Assembly: GCF_009662475.1 (NCBI RefSeq)
Contig: NZ_CP045571.1
Location: 1,362,501-1,426,500, forward strand
Source of the DNA: Acidithiobacillus thiooxidans ATCC 19377
GTDB taxonomy: Bacteria > Pseudomonadota > Gammaproteobacteria > Acidithiobacillales > Acidithiobacillaceae
Reading direction: 5' to 3'
DNA length: 64,000 nucleotides
Shown: piece by piece, positions 8,770-17,096 of the stretch
Layout of the letters: each line of letters starts with the position of its first letter
Numbering within the stretch: the stretch's first letter is position 1
Notes under the pieces: generated by a model
What the model saw: only the letters and a program-made list of their open reading frames with translations
What the model was told of the DNA's origin: nothing
Databases searched by the model: none
Translations under genes and position numbers: made by a program

Positions 8770-10265
8770 ACATCCACAAAAACGGGCATACTTTCACCCA
8801 GCATACATATTTAAATCCCCTTAAACTTGTTGAAGCACTGCTTCAACAGGAAAAAAGCTGGCTGAATGCCATACCCAGACTGCGGGCCATCATTTTGCTG
8901 GCGCTTACTCAGGGCCTCGCCAGTCTCAATCTGGCCGCTCTGGGTACAGTGGCGCCGGCATTGGAAAGCAGCATGCATATCGGCAACATTGATTATGGTC
9001 TGCTATCTACCGCTTCCATACTCACCGGCGCTGCAGCAGCTCTGCCCGTGGGTATTCTCGGTGACCGCCAACGCCGTGTTCCATTACTCATAAAACTGAT
9101 TGTTTTATGGGCAATAGCCATGCTCCTGAGTGGGATCAGTCCCGGCTATAACTGGTTCCTGCTGACGCAAATGCTGGCTGGAGCGGCCGGAGTTTCCGTT
9201 GGTCCCGTCATTGCTTCTCTTTCGGGGGATTTATTTCCACCCTCATGGCGTGGACGAGCCTTCGGGTTGATTGTCGGCGGTGAATTATTGGGAGCAGGTA
9301 TCGGCATGATTCTGGCTGGCACCGTCAACACACTCAGCAACTGGCGCACGGTATTTTTTGTACTGGCCATTATGGCGATCCTCCTTGCCTATTTATTATG
9401 GAAAGGCATGCGCGAACCCCAACGCAACAATATGGATAAACTCGCTTTAGAACTGACCCAAGAAACACCCCAAAAGAACAGGCGCTATTTGCTCGAAGAT
9501 ATTCGCAAAAAATCGATTCAACCGTTCAGCAAAAGGATATTGCCGGAAGACCCCACCCAATGGCACTGGTTTCGGGCCGCAAAAACCATTCTCAGCATTC
9601 CCAGCAATGTGATACTGATTTCCGCGTCCTCCGCCGGGTATTTTTATTTTACCGGACTGCTGGCTTTCGGCATTCTTTATCTCACCCAACGCTTTCACAT
9701 TAATACCATGGCAGCCAGCAGTCTTTTTGTCGGTGCGGGTTTAGGCGGCATTGGCGGGGTGATCGCCAGCGGTTGGATAGCTGACTGGTTACTACGCAAA
9801 GGACTGATTACTGCAAGAGTATGGGTTACTGGAATAGCCTTCCTGCTCACCATTCCGTTTTTTCTGCTGGCCCTGAATACCAACCATCAGGTTCTCGAAT
9901 TTATCTGGTTGTTTGGGGGGTCTGCAGCACTGGGTGCCACCAATCCCACGCTGGATGCCGCGCGACTGGATATTATGCACTCACGGCTCTGGGGGCGTGC
10001 AGAAGGGATTCGAATATCCTTGCGGTATATTCTTGAAGCCGCCGCACCCTTTGCCTTTGGTTGGGTATCCACCCACTTTTCTGAAAGCCATTGCCAACTC
10101 CAACATTGTGGAAATGGCTATGGCCTGCGCATTACTTTTGGAATTTTCACGATTTTGCTATTGGTGGCCACTATTCTCATGCTTTCTGCCGTTTTCACCT
10201 ATCCACGCGATGTGGCAACCGCGCTGTTTTCTCAACAGGCACGGAAAACATCAGAGAATTCCTGA
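8766..10265 (+). CDS. Major facilitator superfamily transporter
   Basis: 499 residues with about twelve hydrophobic helices in two halves split by a charged loop (about residues 220-275). The first half has the MFS motif A variant GILGDRQRRVP after helix 2 and GAAGVSVGPVIASLSGDLFPPSWRGRAFG in helices 4-5, which resembles the Spinster-like/hexuronate group. The substrate cannot be read from sequence. Its ATG overlaps the pqiC stop, so it is the last gene of the pqi operon. A lipid, sulfolipid or organic anion substrate would fit the context but is inference. Confidence 0.85.
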   Translation: MNIHKNGHTFTQHTYLNPLKLVEALLQQEKSWLNAIPRLRAIILLALTQGLASLNLAALGTVAPALESSMHIGNIDYGLLSTASILTGAAAALPVGILGDRQRRVPLLIKLIVLWAIAMLLSGISPGYNWFLLTQMLAGAAGVSVGPVIASLSGDLFPPSWRGRAFGLIVGGELLGAGIGMILAGTVNTLSNWRTVFFVLAIMAILLAYLLWKGMREPQRNNMDKLALELTQETPQKNRRYLLEDIRKKSIQPFSKRILPEDPTQWHWFRAAKTILSIPSNVILISASSAGYFYFTGLLAFGILYLTQRFHINTMAASSLFVGAGLGGIGGVIASGWIADWLLRKGLITARVWVTGIAFLLTIPFFLLALNTNHQVLEFIWLFGGSAALGATNPTLDAARLDIMHSRLWGRAEGIRISLRYILEAAAPFAFGWVSTHFSESHCQLQHCGNGYGLRITFGIFTILLLVATILMLSAVFTYPRDVATALFSQQARKTSENS

Positions 10266-10559
10266 GAATCTTTTGACTCCATCCGCTGGCCGGCCAGGCA
10301 AAGACAACTCTCGACCCTTGGTGCGTATCTCGCTCGCTTCCCAAAGAACCACGACCTTCCCCGTTATAATGGCGAGTCGACTTCTGCAATGATATTTTCA
10401 GGTCTGCCCGGTATTCACTCACATTGCGGCTCGCAGCGTCCACCGACCTCCTGGAGAGGCCTTTTCTCAGAGTGCTTCAGCCCATTTATTATCTCCTGGA
10501 CCGCCCCATGTGCTTCCGACTGGACCGAGAGTTGCCGGGTCGGATTAAATTCCGACGGA

Positions 10560-10813
10560 ATAATCGTGCCTTCGCAAAGCACACATAACATCTTCGTGGA
10601 GCAGCTTTGGCGCAGTGTGAAGTACCAGGATATTTACCTGCGGGGTTATGGCCATGTACCGGAACTGATGGTTGAGCTGGCTGCCTACTTTGAATTTTAC
10701 AATAGTTGCCGCCTCATCAGTCTCTCGGCTATCTGACACCAGATCAGGTATACCTGACAGGGCAAGGGGGCGGCGCCTGCATTGTGGACCGCTATCCGAA
10801 GGTTGCAGCATAA
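10560..10813 (+). pseudogene. IS3-family transposase (OrfB) remnant, frameshifted
   Basis: NIFVEQLWRSVKYQDIYLRGYG and LAAYFEFYNSCR are the C-terminal DDE-domain block of IS3-family OrfB proteins. Near 10712 the frame slips, and HQSLGYLTPDQVY continues in another frame to a stop at 10811. No ends or N-terminal part are recognisable. The 280 bases upstream, back to the MFS stop, hold no gene I can support. Confidence 0.75.
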
Positions 10814-10951
10814 CCATTACTCAGGGACGATTTGGGGCAGCGCCATCCTGCTGCAATGTTAGAAACCAGACTACCTTAAACCTTAAACTCCCGCGCTTTT
10901 TATCTTGATTCATGGGTCCATCATAACCGTCAAACCTACCAGCAACAAAAT

Positions 10952-11007
10952 GGTTCATATCAACCGCTATGGTTTATATAAACCAGCCATTGCGGTTTAT
11001 ATAAACC
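10952..11007. promoter_or_regulatory. Tandem palindromic operators upstream of cydA
   Basis: GGTTTATATAAACC, a perfect 14-bp palindrome, occurs at 10971-10984 and again at 10994-11007, exactly 23 bp apart. A degenerate copy, GGTTCATATCAACC, precedes them at 10952-10965. Regular repeated palindromes of this kind are typical binding sites of dimeric regulators. The regulator is not known. The rest of the 10814-11159 gap is AT-rich and contains no gene. Confidence 0.6.
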
Positions 11008-11054
11008 ATTTTCTTTAAATCGTAAAAACCCACTGAAGAAAAGCATTTTTAGAT

Positions 11055-11080
11055 CAATAGGTTAATATATTAACCTATTG
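11055..11080. promoter_or_regulatory. 26-bp perfect palindrome at the cydA promoter
   Basis: The half-site CAATAGGTTAATA is followed immediately by its exact reverse complement. It ends 16 bases before a TATAGT sequence (11097-11102) that could be a -10 element and 79 bases before the cydA ATG. It would therefore overlap the -35 region, as expected for a repressor or redox regulator of the oxidase genes. Its core (GGTTAATATATTAACC) resembles the GGTTTATATAAACC repeats just upstream. Confidence 0.6.
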
Positions 11081-11159
11081 AGGCATGATTATTGTCTATA
11101 GTTAACCAGAATCTGCATAGATTCGATGTTAGCAAATCAACTATCATGGAGATTTCATT

Positions 11160-11229
11160 ATGCTACTGGAAAACACTTGGCCGGTGCTTTTGAGTCGTTT
11201 GGATTTTGCATGGATCACGTCCCTGCATA
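11160..11229 (+). pseudogene. cydA: cydA, first 23 codons (split by ISL3 element)
   Basis: ATG with GGAG ten bases upstream encodes MLLENTWPVLLSRLDFAWIT followed by SLH, the start of cytochrome bd subunit I. The last His corresponds to the conserved N-terminal heme ligand (His19 in E. coli CydA). The IS begins immediately after. Removing the IS and one target copy joins this in frame to the long 3' part at 12540. Confidence 0.88.
11222..11229. repeat. 8-bp target duplication of ISL3 element, left copy
   Basis: CCTGCATA here and at 12532-12539 directly flank the element. Eight base pairs is the usual ISL3 duplication. Confidence 0.9.
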
Positions 11230-12531
11230 GGCTCTTCGTCAGATTGAGTGGGTAGGGGGTAGAATGCTGTGGAGCGGTCGTGCCCTGAATAGGAGTTAGC
11301 TGATGGTCCCTGAAGAGCTGTTTTCTCTCGCGTTAGGATTGGTTCCGCCGTGGTTGGTGGATCATGTGACTTTCACGGTGGAGGAGAAACGCCTGGATCT
11401 GCACATCAACTTTCCCAAAGGTAGTCGCTTTGCTTGCTCCGTCTGTGGTGAGGAGTGTCCGGTACATGATACCCGTGACCATACCTGGCGGCACATGGAT
11501 TTCTTCCAGCATGAAGCCTATCTCCATGCCCGTGTACCTCGTGTGAAGTGCCAGGAGCATGGAGTGCATCAGATATCTGTTCCCTGGGCGCGGGAAGGCT
11601 CGCGTTTCACCCTGCTCTTTGAAGCGCTGATCATGACCCTGGTGCGGGAGATGCCGGTATTGACGGCAGCTCGCATGGTCGGTGAGACCGACAAGCTCCT
11701 GTGGCGAGTGATTGACCATTATGTGCCCGAAGCTCGTGCTGCGGTGGATATGGCCAATGTCCATGCCGTCGGCGTCGATGAAACCAGCAGTCGGCATGGA
11801 CATGACTACATCACGCTCTTCGTGGATCTGAATGCCCGGCGACTCTTGTTCGCTACTCCCGGCAAGGATGCCAAGACCTTTGAGAAATTCTCCGCAGATC
11901 TACAGGCCCATGGTGGTAGCGCGGAAGCGATCACCGATGTGAGCATGGACCTCTCGCCGGCCTTCCAGAAAGGGGCTGCCGAGCACCTGCCCAATGCGGA
12001 GATCACTTTCGATCGTTTTCACCTCATGAAGCTCGTCAACGAGGCCGTAGACGACGTGCGCAAGGGGGAAGTCCTCACCCAGCCAAATCTCAAAAAGACC
12101 CGCTGGCTTTGGCTCAAGAACGATTGCAACCTCAAAATGAAGCAGAAAGAAAAGCTGCAGGAATTGCTCAAAGACCAGAACCTCAAGACGGCGCAGGCCT
12201 ACCAGTTCCGCCTGACCTTTCAGGACATCTTCACGATCAAGAATCGCCACCAGGGGGCTACCCTCTTGAAAGCCTGGTTGGAAAACGCCAGAACCAGCGA
12301 TCTGCCGCCTATCGTCAGGGTCGCCTACACCATCATGAATCACTGGGATGGCGTGCTCCGATGGTTCGAGAGCCAGATCACCAATGGAATTCTGGAAGGT
12401 TTCAACAGCCTCATTCAATCCGCCAAGGCCAAGGCTCGGGGTTACCGCACGCACAAGAACTTTATCAACATGGCCTACCTGATCCTGGGCAAGCTGGATC
12501 TCAGGCTACCCACTTGAAATGACGAGGAACC
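11230..12531 (+). mobile_element. ISL3-family insertion sequence inside cydA
   Basis: 1302 bp. The left end begins GGCTCTTCGTCA and the right end, read inward, GGTTCCTCGTCA. Both end their repeats with AGTGGGTAG or a close variant. A perfect 8-bp duplication flanks it. It holds one transposase in the same direction as cydA. A decayed relative of its 3' end lies at 20398-20460. Confidence 0.92.
11303..12517 (+). CDS. ISL3-family transposase
   Basis: 404 residues, full length. The N-terminal zinc-binding part (FACSVCGEECPVHDTRDHTWRH...VKCQEHG) is followed by the DDE domain: VGVDETSSRHGHDYITLFVDL, then FDRFHLMKLVNEAVDDVR and SQITNGILEGFNSLIQSAKAKARG with the last acid. This is the ISL3 signature order. 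AGGAG precedes the ATG by seven bases. The frame is intact. Confidence 0.93.
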   Translation: MVPEELFSLALGLVPPWLVDHVTFTVEEKRLDLHINFPKGSRFACSVCGEECPVHDTRDHTWRHMDFFQHEAYLHARVPRVKCQEHGVHQISVPWAREGSRFTLLFEALIMTLVREMPVLTAARMVGETDKLLWRVIDHYVPEARAAVDMANVHAVGVDETSSRHGHDYITLFVDLNARRLLFATPGKDAKTFEKFSADLQAHGGSAEAITDVSMDLSPAFQKGAAEHLPNAEITFDRFHLMKLVNEAVDDVRKGEVLTQPNLKKTRWLWLKNDCNLKMKQKEKLQELLKDQNLKTAQAYQFRLTFQDIFTIKNRHQGATLLKAWLENARTSDLPPIVRVAYTIMNHWDGVLRWFESQITNGILEGFNSLIQSAKAKARGYRTHKNFINMAYLILGKLDLRLPT

Positions 12532-12539
12532 CCTGCATA

Positions 12540-13936
12540 TACTCTACACGCCTCTTACGATCGGAATGGCCTGGATACTCTTCGCTCTTGAGGTAGCGTG
12601 GCTACGAACGGGCAACGAGCGTTGGTATCGTCTGGAACGTTTCTTCGAAAAAATCTTTATCATCAATTTCGGTGCCGGCGTCGCTACCGGCGTCACCATG
12701 GAAATGGCTTTCGGCATTCTTTACGGTCCTTTCTCCCAAGCCGTCGGTCCATTCTTCGGCAATATCCTGGGTTTTGAAACCATCACCGCCTTTATGTATG
12801 AAGCCGGATTCATCGGCCTTATGATCTTTGGCTGGGGCAAGATCGGGAAAGGTATGCATCTCTTTTCCACTTTTAATGTTGGACTTTCATCAACTCTTTC
12901 CGCTTTCTGGATTTTGGTGGCCAATTCGTGGATGCAAACGCCAGACGGCATCTTTCTGAAACATGGGCTATTTGAGGTGAAGAATTGGTGGAGTGCCATT
13001 TTCAACGAGAACTGCATCTGGGGATTTCCCCATATGTGGGTAGCCACGATTGAGTTGGCATTATTTGTTACTGTAGGCGCTAGCGCCTGGTTCATCCTCA
13101 AAAACCGTAATGCCGATCTTTTTACGAAGATTCTCAGGCCTGCTTTATTGGCGCTTTTGATTGTTACTCCCGCGCAAATCTGGTTGGGAGACGGATTGGG
13201 AAGAACTGTAGCCCAAACACAACCAACTTCTTTGGCAGCTATGGAAGGACATTATCGGACTTACCTGCCTGACGGGAAGGTAGATACTGGATGGCATATC
13301 ATCGCCTTCCCGAATGCTCAGAATACGGGCAACGTGTTCGCCATTACTATTCCACATGTTTTGAGTATGCTCGAAACCCACACTATGAACGGCGTCGTTC
13401 CTGGTATGGACCAGTTTCCAGCCAAGGATCGACCGGACGTATGGGTTCCATTTTACTCTTTCCGGATCATGGTAACTATTGGTTTCTTCCTCTTCTTTGT
13501 GGCGCTGTGGGGGAACTGGTTACGTTTGACCGGTAAGCTCAATGCAACAGATCTGCGTAAACGCCCCTGGTTCCTGAGAACGGTTGTGTTTTCCGCGTTT
13601 CTACCCTATCTGGCCGTCTGGTGCGGCTGGTGGACGCGTGAAGTGGGACGGCAGCCATGGTTGGTGAACGGTCTCATGCGCACATACCAAGGCGTCAGTC
13701 ATATGACGGTTGGTCAGGAGGTTTTCTGGTGGGTCGGCTATATCATTTTTGAACTGACCGTTTGGAGCGGCTCTTGGTATTTCTTCAGTCGCGTCATCGC
13801 CAAAGGCACCGACGGTATCCCGCATTCAGATACGCTTTTCCATCAAGACACAGGCGGAAAAGACGGTGGAGAAAAAGCCGGCGGAGGTCTTGTTAAACCG
13901 ACTTTTGCCAAACCTACGTTAGACAAAAACGTATGA
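12540..13936 (+). pseudogene. cydA: cydA, main 3' part (cytochrome bd oxidase subunit I)
   Basis: Reads ILYTPLTIGMAWILFALEVAW onward from the IS junction; the first internal ATG is 12566. With the 5' piece it makes a 488-residue protein, normal for CydA. Conserved features remain: the GRQPW motif of subunit I near residue 395, the Met heme ligand segment in the middle of the protein and eight to nine membrane helices. The C-terminus is glycine-rich. Without the N-terminal helix and its heme-ligand His the fragment should not assemble a working oxidase. Downstream cydB is intact. Confidence 0.88.
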
Positions 13937-13957
13937 GCCCGCTAAAGGAGAAAATCA

Positions 13958-15043
13958 ATGTTTGATCTTGCAAGAATCGCCACCACACTGTCTACTTGGT
14001 GGTGGCTGCTCCTCTGTTTGTCTTTCTTGTTTTATATAGGTCTTGATGGTGCAGATCTTGGTGCTGGCGTGTTTGCCTTGTTTGCTAAAGATGAACAGGA
14101 AAGGGCCGCAATCATGGCCTCTATGGCGGGTGTTTGGGACGCCAACGAAACCTGGCTGGTGGTAGCTGGTGGCGTGATCTTTGGAGCCTTTCCCCTGGTT
14201 TACGGGTCAACGTTCAATTATCTTTTGATTCCCTTGGCTTTCGCCCTATGGGGTATTATATCTCGCGCTATCGCCTTTGAGTTTCATGGGCATGCTACCC
14301 GCTCTAAAAAATCCTGGGGTTTGGCATTCGCGTTGGGCAGTCTATTAGCACCTTTTGGGGCAGGTGTCGCATTGGGAGCGACTTTGCAAGGCTTTCCCAT
14401 GCAACATGGTATTGCGCTTGAGGGGGTTGCTGCTGCGCATGCGTCGGCTTTTGATGCCATACCGCACTTTTCCGGAGGTCCTTTCAGTTTTCTCAGCCCA
14501 TTCAGTATCTGGACAGGCATTGGAGCAGTCATTGCTGGAGGTTTAGCTGGCGGGCTCTATCTTTGCGCGCGCTTTGATCATGAGGATCCCATTTATAAAC
14601 GCGCCGTAAAATGGACCAATCTGTTTTCTTTGCTCGCGTTGGGGGCCATTGTCATCACCTTGATATGGTCATATGCCATCTTCCCTTGGGTAAGTGCCAA
14701 GTGGACGGGTCCCTACTGGTGGGTGTGGCTCATCTGGATTTTATTCATCTTGTTCTTCGCTTATAAGTCCATGATGGCGCATTCCAGTCGTCAGGATTTC
14801 GCGGCGTTGCTCTGGGGTGAAGGTGTAGTCGCCCTGATGTGGTTTGCCATGTGGGCAACGATGTTCCCCTACATCGTACCGGAAACATGGACGATAGCGC
14901 AGGCGGCAAATCCGACCGACTCTATCGCCGTGTTTACTTTGTTCATGACGGGTTTCTTCCCTATCATGATAGGTTACAACGCATACCAAATCTGGGTATT
15001 CCGTGGTCGTACCACAAAAATGGCTGCTTATAGCGGTCATTGA
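13958..15043 (+). CDS. cydB: Cytochrome bd ubiquinol oxidase subunit II
   Basis: 361 residues, about nine helices, starting with the typical LDGADLGAG motif in the first membrane segment and containing DANETWLVVAGGVIFGAFP. This subunit supports the heme-bearing CydA in quinol oxidation to water. Spacing to cydA is 21 bases with AAAGGAG before the ATG. Because cydA is split by an IS, CydB is probably made without its partner unless another cydA exists elsewhere. No cydX-like small subunit is evident immediately after it. Confidence 0.93.
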   Translation: MFDLARIATTLSTWWWLLLCLSFLFYIGLDGADLGAGVFALFAKDEQERAAIMASMAGVWDANETWLVVAGGVIFGAFPLVYGSTFNYLLIPLAFALWGIISRAIAFEFHGHATRSKKSWGLAFALGSLLAPFGAGVALGATLQGFPMQHGIALEGVAAAHASAFDAIPHFSGGPFSFLSPFSIWTGIGAVIAGGLAGGLYLCARFDHEDPIYKRAVKWTNLFSLLALGAIVITLIWSYAIFPWVSAKWTGPYWWVWLIWILFILFFAYKSMMAHSSRQDFAALLWGEGVVALMWFAMWATMFPYIVPETWTIAQAANPTDSIAVFTLFMTGFFPIMIGYNAYQIWVFRGRTTKMAAYSGH

Positions 15044-15049
15044 TTCAAC

Positions 15050-15083
15050 AGTTGGGGATGTTTTTTTAAAAGCATTCCCAACT
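15050..15083 (+). terminator. Hairpin after cydB
   Basis: AGTTGGGGATG pairs with CATTCCCAACT across a T-rich loop (11 bp with one G-T pair). The U-run sits in the loop rather than after the stem, so it may act as an mRNA-stabilising hairpin rather than a standard terminator. Confidence 0.45.
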
Positions 15084-15126
15084 ATCCCGGAAAGATGTCA
15101 CTAGACAAAAGGTCACGGAGGTACAT

Positions 15127-15429
15127 ATGAAACCCAAACAGGTATTATCGGTTAAAGAGGAACCTATGTTCGACGATCAGACAATTTTGGATATTCTGAA
15201 TGTATTGGAATTGCGTCACGATCTAGTTAATGAACAATGGCATGCACTGAGAGTCGAGATTGAGTCGCTCAATGAAGAACGGCCCCCCAATGATACCAAT
15301 CAGAAGCGAATGGCTGATCAGGGTCTGCTTATGGAGCAGGAGCTGTCACGCTATCAACGCTTTTTTCAGATTCTCCGTCAGAGCCTAAAGCATAGCAAAA
15401 ATGCAGGCTATGCCACTGTGGCTTGTTGA
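15127..15429 (+). CDS. Hypothetical small acidic helical protein
   Basis: 100 residues, no signal peptide or membrane segment. Predicted almost fully helical (ILDILNVLELRHDLVNEQWHALRVEIESL...SRYQRFFQILRQSL). GGAGG precedes the ATG by five bases. An internal ATG (codon 14) is a possible alternative. It follows cydAB in the same direction but after a hairpin, so it may be separately expressed. No family recognised. Confidence 0.55.
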   Translation: MKPKQVLSVKEEPMFDDQTILDILNVLELRHDLVNEQWHALRVEIESLNEERPPNDTNQKRMADQGLLMEQELSRYQRFFQILRQSLKHSKNAGYATVAC

Positions 15430-15548
15430 TGAATAAGCGATCTTCAAGGCCGCTAATCACAACAGGGTCTTGGGATCTATGTTTATGCAACATATAATAA
15501 ACACACCGACTTTGATTGGATGCAAATAGACGAGACCTACCTCATGAG

Positions 15549-15650
15549 TGTGGCGGACCCGGCATGATAGAAGCGGCCATTGACCTCCTGCGTTCTCACG
15601 GCGTGCCTCATGCGCACATACATTTTGATTCTTTTGCACCCAACGGTTAG
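15549..15650 (+). pseudogene. C-terminal fragment of an FAD/NAD(P)H oxidoreductase
   Basis: CGGPGMIEAAIDLLRSHGVP followed by IHFDSFAPNG is the C-terminus of ferredoxin-NADP reductase-like or phenol-hydroxylase-reductase-like proteins (the usual 'CGPPxMIEA...GVPxxxIHxDxF' block). The upstream frame is disrupted and nothing else of the gene is seen, so this is a deletion remnant. Confidence 0.65.
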
Positions 15651-15670
15651 CGCGATTGGAGGAGATAAAG

Positions 15671-15916
15671 ATGAAAGTACAAATTCTGGTCTCGAAATGG
15701 TGCCCGGTTTGCCCGCAGGCTGAAGCAGTATGGAAACAAGCTGCGGAAAAGGTGCCGATGGAACTGCAGGTACTGGATGTGGCGGATCGCGAAGGGCGCG
15801 AAATCGTCAGCAATCTGCGCATTAAAACGGTCCCGGCCATTGTCGTGGACGGTGCCCTGAAGACAGTGGGCGCACAGCCCCTGGGCGAAGTGCTGAAAAT
15901 GCTCGGCGCCCAATGA
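15671..15916 (+). CDS. Thioredoxin/glutaredoxin-like small redox protein
   Basis: 81 residues in a minimal thioredoxin fold. MKVQILVSKWCPVCPQAEAVW carries the redox pair CPVC at the N-terminus of the first helix, and KTVPAIVVDG contains the cis-proline. A GGAGGAGAT ribosome site lies just before the ATG. It probably acts in disulfide or persulfide exchange in the cytoplasm. It is followed by hemerythrin and GcvH-like genes, a set consistent with sulfur-transfer chemistry, though that link is inference. Confidence 0.8.
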   Translation: MKVQILVSKWCPVCPQAEAVWKQAAEKVPMELQVLDVADREGREIVSNLRIKTVPAIVVDGALKTVGAQPLGEVLKMLGAQ

Positions 15917-16001
15917 ACACAAACTCCTGAATACGCTTGAATAAAGCTTCGGCCACGTTCAGGTCCCGTAGAAACACACCGCAACCTTTTTGGAGAATGT
16001 C

Positions 16002-16460
16002 ATGACACCCATAGATCAGATCATGCAACAGGACCATGAACGCCTGGATCAACTTTTGGAGCAGAGTGCCCAGGCTGTCGGCAAAGATGCGTGGCAGGAG
16101 GCTGCGCAGTTCCTGGAAGCCTTTCGCCATGGGATTGTCGATGGTCATATGGTCGTGGAGGAAAGCACCCTATTCCCTGCCTTCGAGCTACAGGAAGGTG
16201 GCGAAGATCATCCTCTGACCGCGCTACTTCGCAAGGGGCATCAGGATCTGCGGGTGTTTTTTGAAGAAATGGCGGAAGCCATTGCGGATCAGGATGCCGA
16301 GACCTTTGACGATCTGCTGAGTACCGTCCAAACCATACTCAAGCAACACGATGCCAAGGAAGAAACTGAACTTTATCCCTATCTGGCTGCCGCATTGGCG
16401 GATCAGGGTGAAGCTGCGGGAAAGCGTATTCTCGACTTTGAGGCGGAGGCCACATCATGA
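16002..16460 (+). CDS. Hemerythrin-like (HHE) domain protein
   Basis: 152 residues. Iron-ligand motifs are in order: QDHERLDQLLE, HGIVDGHMVVEESTLFPAFE, LRKGHQDLRVFFEEM and LKQHDAKEETELYPYL. These are the H...HxxxE...H...HxxxE pattern of a di-iron four-helix bundle. GGAG lies six bases before the ATG. Members bind O2 or NO or sense iron/redox. The stop overlaps the next gene by four bases, so the two are co-translated. Confidence 0.85.
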   Translation: MTPIDQIMQQDHERLDQLLEQSAQAVGKDAWQEAAQFLEAFRHGIVDGHMVVEESTLFPAFELQEGGEDHPLTALLRKGHQDLRVFFEEMAEAIADQDAETFDDLLSTVQTILKQHDAKEETELYPYLAAALADQGEAAGKRILDFEAEATS

Positions 16461-16903
16461 GTGAATATAATGGTTGTGAACTGCCTGAAGACCTGTTTTA
16501 TGATCTTGATTATGTCTGGGTGCGTCCGGAAGAAGACGGTACGCTGACGATTGGCGTCACAGACCCTGCGCAGACCATGTCGGGCCGCCTGCAAAAAGCC
16601 CGTATTAAAAAGATCGGTACACATCTGGAGGCCGGACGGCATGTGGCTACGCTGGAAAGTGGCAAATGGGCGGGCGGCGTACCCGTGCCCTTTGCCGGTG
16701 AAGTCATTGCCCGCAACGAGCAATTGTTGGAAGACCCGCACCTGATCAATATTGATCCTTACAAGGACGCCTGGATTGCCCGCATCAAACCGGATGATCC
16801 CCAACATGCCCTGGACAACGTCAAAACCGGTAGTGAAGCTATTGAAGCACTGGAGGCCTGGATCAAACGGTATGGGGTGCAGTGTATGCGCTGTTCGGAA
16901 TGA
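16457..16903 (+). CDS. GcvH-like lipoate-binding protein (possible LbpA)
   Basis: 148 residues with the H-protein fold. TIGVTDPAQTMSGRL and VATLESGKWAGGVPVPFAGEV place the lipoylation lysine in ESGKWAGG. No glycine-cleavage P or T genes are near. Sulfur oxidisers with the sHdr pathway use dedicated GcvH-like proteins (LbpA) as sulfur carriers, and the neighbouring thioredoxin-like gene makes this attractive. An ordinary GcvH paralogue cannot be excluded. The ATG overlaps the hemerythrin stop. The 190 bases after it contain no gene I recognise. Confidence 0.75.
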   Translation: MSEYNGCELPEDLFYDLDYVWVRPEEDGTLTIGVTDPAQTMSGRLQKARIKKIGTHLEAGRHVATLESGKWAGGVPVPFAGEVIARNEQLLEDPHLINIDPYKDAWIARIKPDDPQHALDNVKTGSEAIEALEAWIKRYGVQCMRCSE

Positions 16904-17096
16904 GCCATGAATCAGGCCGCTTTATGCTCAGCCCGCCTGCGTCCTTCTGGACTGGACCTGATTGACTGGGGCGCTCAGGTGGTGGGATGTGTATGCAGAC
17001 GTAGTCGCGAATGATGATAGCGGTCGAATCTCCTCGCGCTACAAACTGACTGACGTTCACTCCGGTGCGGCCGGCCAGATGGATTACGATGAATAG

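Noticed and set aside
10389-10559. N-terminal part of a gene leading into the IS3 remnant
   Set aside because: The upstream codons have no transposase similarity and no ribosome site; only the C-terminal block is recognisable.
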